Below, piece by piece: positions 62,696 to 64,000 of a stretch of 64,000 nucleotides of DNA. The DNA comes from Myxococcales bacterium. Its GTDB lineage: Bacteria > Myxococcota_A > Polyangia > Fen-1088. Below the pieces are notes generated by a model. It was not told the DNA's origin and did no database searches. It was given only the letters and a program-made list of their open reading frames with translations. The stretch is from NCBI GenBank assembly GCA_022184915.1, contig JAGTJU010000002.1, positions 248,001 through 312,000 of the forward strand, in the 5' to 3' direction. The translations under genes and the position numbers were made by a program. The first letter of the stretch is position 1. Each line of letters starts with the position of its first letter.

Positions 62696-64000
62696 GGGCT
62701 GGTCTCCGTCAGCACGTGCCCGGGGCCGATGGGATCTTCGACAAGGCGAAACGGCTGGCTCTCTACGAGCGCGTGAATGATGTCCTTGAGCCTGTAGCCG
62801 CCGGGTTCCGTGGCAGCGACGATGGCTTCGATGGCACTGTCGTCGGAGGGCGACACCGGCCGCCCCAGGGCATACGAAAGCAGATGTTCGACGAACCCGC
62901 GCACGAAGTCTCGCGGCCGCAAAAGAAGCTGGTCCTTGAGACCCACCGGTCCTTCCCCCTGCCGACCATCCGGCAAGGTGAACGTGGCGTCGATGGGCTG
63001 TCCCGCCTCACTGACGACAAGGCCTCCCACACCATCGAAGCGCGCCAGAGCGAACCCCAGGGGATCGATGCGCGCGTGGCAACCCGCGCACGCCGGATCG
63101 CGACGGTGTTGTTCGAGCCTGCCCCGAAGCGGAAGACGCTCGTGGACGCTCGGGGGCGCTTCCACAAGCGGAGGCACCGCAAACGGCGGGGGCGGCGGTG
63201 GTCTGTTGAAGATGGTCTCGAGCAACCACACGCCGCGCTTGACGGGGCTCGTTCGGCGGGGGCCGGACGTCAAGGTCAAGGTGGCTCCCGTCGTCATGAC
63301 GCCCCCGCGCTCGCGAGAGGGCAGCGTCAGCCGCATCCACACGGCGTCGTTCCAGACCTTCGGCAGCTTCGTCGGGGGTTTGTCCGGCGGTGCTTTGCGC
63401 GTGGCCTCCTCCTGCAAGGCGGCCTCGACGCGCCGGCGTTCGGTCTCGAGTGTAGGCGAGGCGGCCTCGGCAAGGCCGTAGTGACGGGCGAGCCTCGCGT
63501 TGACGTACGTGTAAGGGGCGTCGAGCAATTCGAGCACGCTGCGGTTTTCGACGAGAACCGTCTCGAAGAGCAACAACGCCTCGAAAGCCATGGGGCCCGC
63601 CAGCGCGTGTTTGTTGAGAGGCCCCCAGTAGTAGCCCGGGAAGGCGCTTTCGTCGGGCCGGGCGCCCGCCAGCTTATCGAGGCCGAGCCACTCGAACGCG
63701 AACACCTCGGCCAGCGCTGCCACCTTCGGATCGGCGAGCATGCGATCCACCGCGGCGCTCAAGCCTTCCGCACTTCCGAGCCGATCCTCGAGCGCTGCTT
63801 CGCGCAGCCGCGCGTCCGGCAGGGTGCTCCACAAGAAGAACGACAGGCGGCTGGCCACCTCCCATCCATCGAGGGCACGTGGCTGGCCGGGCGTGACCAC
63901 CGGTTCGGTGCGGTACAGAAAACGTGGCGAGGCCAAGACCGCCACCGCGGCCTGCCCCATGGCCGCCTCGAACGAAGCTCCACGCTGCCGGGCCCGCGCG
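62692..64000 (-). CDS. DUF1592 protein, module 3, cut by right window edge
   Basis: The frame is open to the window edge, and at least 435 codons are visible; the N-terminal lipobox and DUF1587/DUF1595 parts are outside. RARQRGASFEAAMGQAAVAV before LASPRFLYRTEP shows that the ATG at 63960 is internal, not the start. DUF1592 (ASRLSFFLWSTLPDARLREA), DUF1588 (MTTGATLTLTSGPRRTSPVKRGVW, and the CAGCHARIDPLGFALARFD heme-like CxxCH) and DUF1585 (FVEHLLSYALGRPVSPSDD) follow. An insert near 220 is rich in Lys, Pro and Arg. It precedes the DUF1552 partner. Confidence 0.88.
   Translation of the reverse strand, partial: ARARQRGASFEAAMGQAAVAVLASPRFLYRTEPVVTPGQPRALDGWEVASRLSFFLWSTLPDARLREAALEDRLGSAEGLSAAVDRMLADPKVAALAEVFAFEWLGLDKLAGARPDESAFPGYYWGPLNKHALAGPMAFEALLLFETVLVENRSVLELLDAPYTYVNARLARHYGLAEAASPTLETERRRVEAALQEEATRKAPPDKPPTKLPKVWNDAVWMRLTLPSRERGGVMTTGATLTLTSGPRRTSPVKRGVWLLETIFNRPPPPPPFAVPPLVEAPPSVHERLPLRGRLEQHRRDPACAGCHARIDPLGFALARFDGVGGLVVSEAGQPIDATFTLPDGRQGEGPVGLKDQLLLRPRDFVRGFVEHLLSYALGRPVSPSDDSAIEAIVAATEPGGYRLKDIIHALVESQPFRLVEDPIGPGHVLTETSP

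Overview
The window is a GC-rich chromosomal stretch, most likely from a myxobacterium (Myxococcota, formerly Deltaproteobacteria). This rests on sequence signs only: three DUF1552/DUF1592 gene pairs, a C-terminal tail resembling MYXO-CTERM on an M28 peptidase, many lipoproteins with long Gly/Ser-rich linkers behind the lipobox, and a TPR-type exported protein with paired C-terminal membrane segments. No integrase, transposase, plasmid origin or CRISPR array was seen.

Layout. 1-8117 (minus) is a tightly overlapping eight-gene operon for a modified sugar or glycan: Gfo/Idh/MocA dehydrogenase, DegT aminotransferase, ATP-grasp ligase, SDR, methyltransferase, HAD phosphatase, glutamine-dependent amidotransferase and a CgeB-like glycosyltransferase cut by the left edge. 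8279-12881 holds a GST and three exported proteins (SMP-30-like, TPR and Ig-like). By eye, GC in 1-12900 is lower than in the rest. 13097-16247 carries a methyltransferase-like protein and the tRNA-modification pair tgt/mnmD. 16364-18868 has two adjacent CPA2-type antiporter genes, the second broken by a frameshift. 18908-20823 has a divergent LysR/DoxX pair and a TerB-like protein. 20881-25610 has a frameshifted M28 peptidase, an HPt-type membrane histidine kinase with a membrane thioredoxin-like partner, and tRNA-Gly(GCC) with a good sigma70-type promoter.

25698-29681 is the first DUF1592/DUF1552 module plus a lyase-like lipoprotein. 29901-42185 is mostly housekeeping or ancillary: SLC13 transporter, HSDL2-like SDR, TolC, a permuted methyltransferase, a DTW tRNA-modification protein with a large extension, a GGT-like lipoprotein, a RIO kinase with a basic tail, a WYL regulator and an ABC-F protein with a degenerate second ATPase site. 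42330-47620 is a TetR-controlled export operon (LolA-like, beta-barrel-like, MMPL/RND). 47750-55243 carries purL, fbaA, an ABC exporter and a stand-alone HPt protein. 55245-58416 and 61406-64000 are the second and third DUF1592/DUF1552 modules; between them lie a pirin, a STAS remnant and a baeRF-type protein.

The strongest candidates for undescribed biology are the three exported DUF1592/DUF1552 modules, whose heme-c-like CxxCH motifs differ between copies, and the amidotransferase/ATP-grasp glycan operon. Two single-base frameshifts in G/C runs (near 17641 and near 21284-21304) should be checked as assembly errors or phase variation before the genes are called broken.
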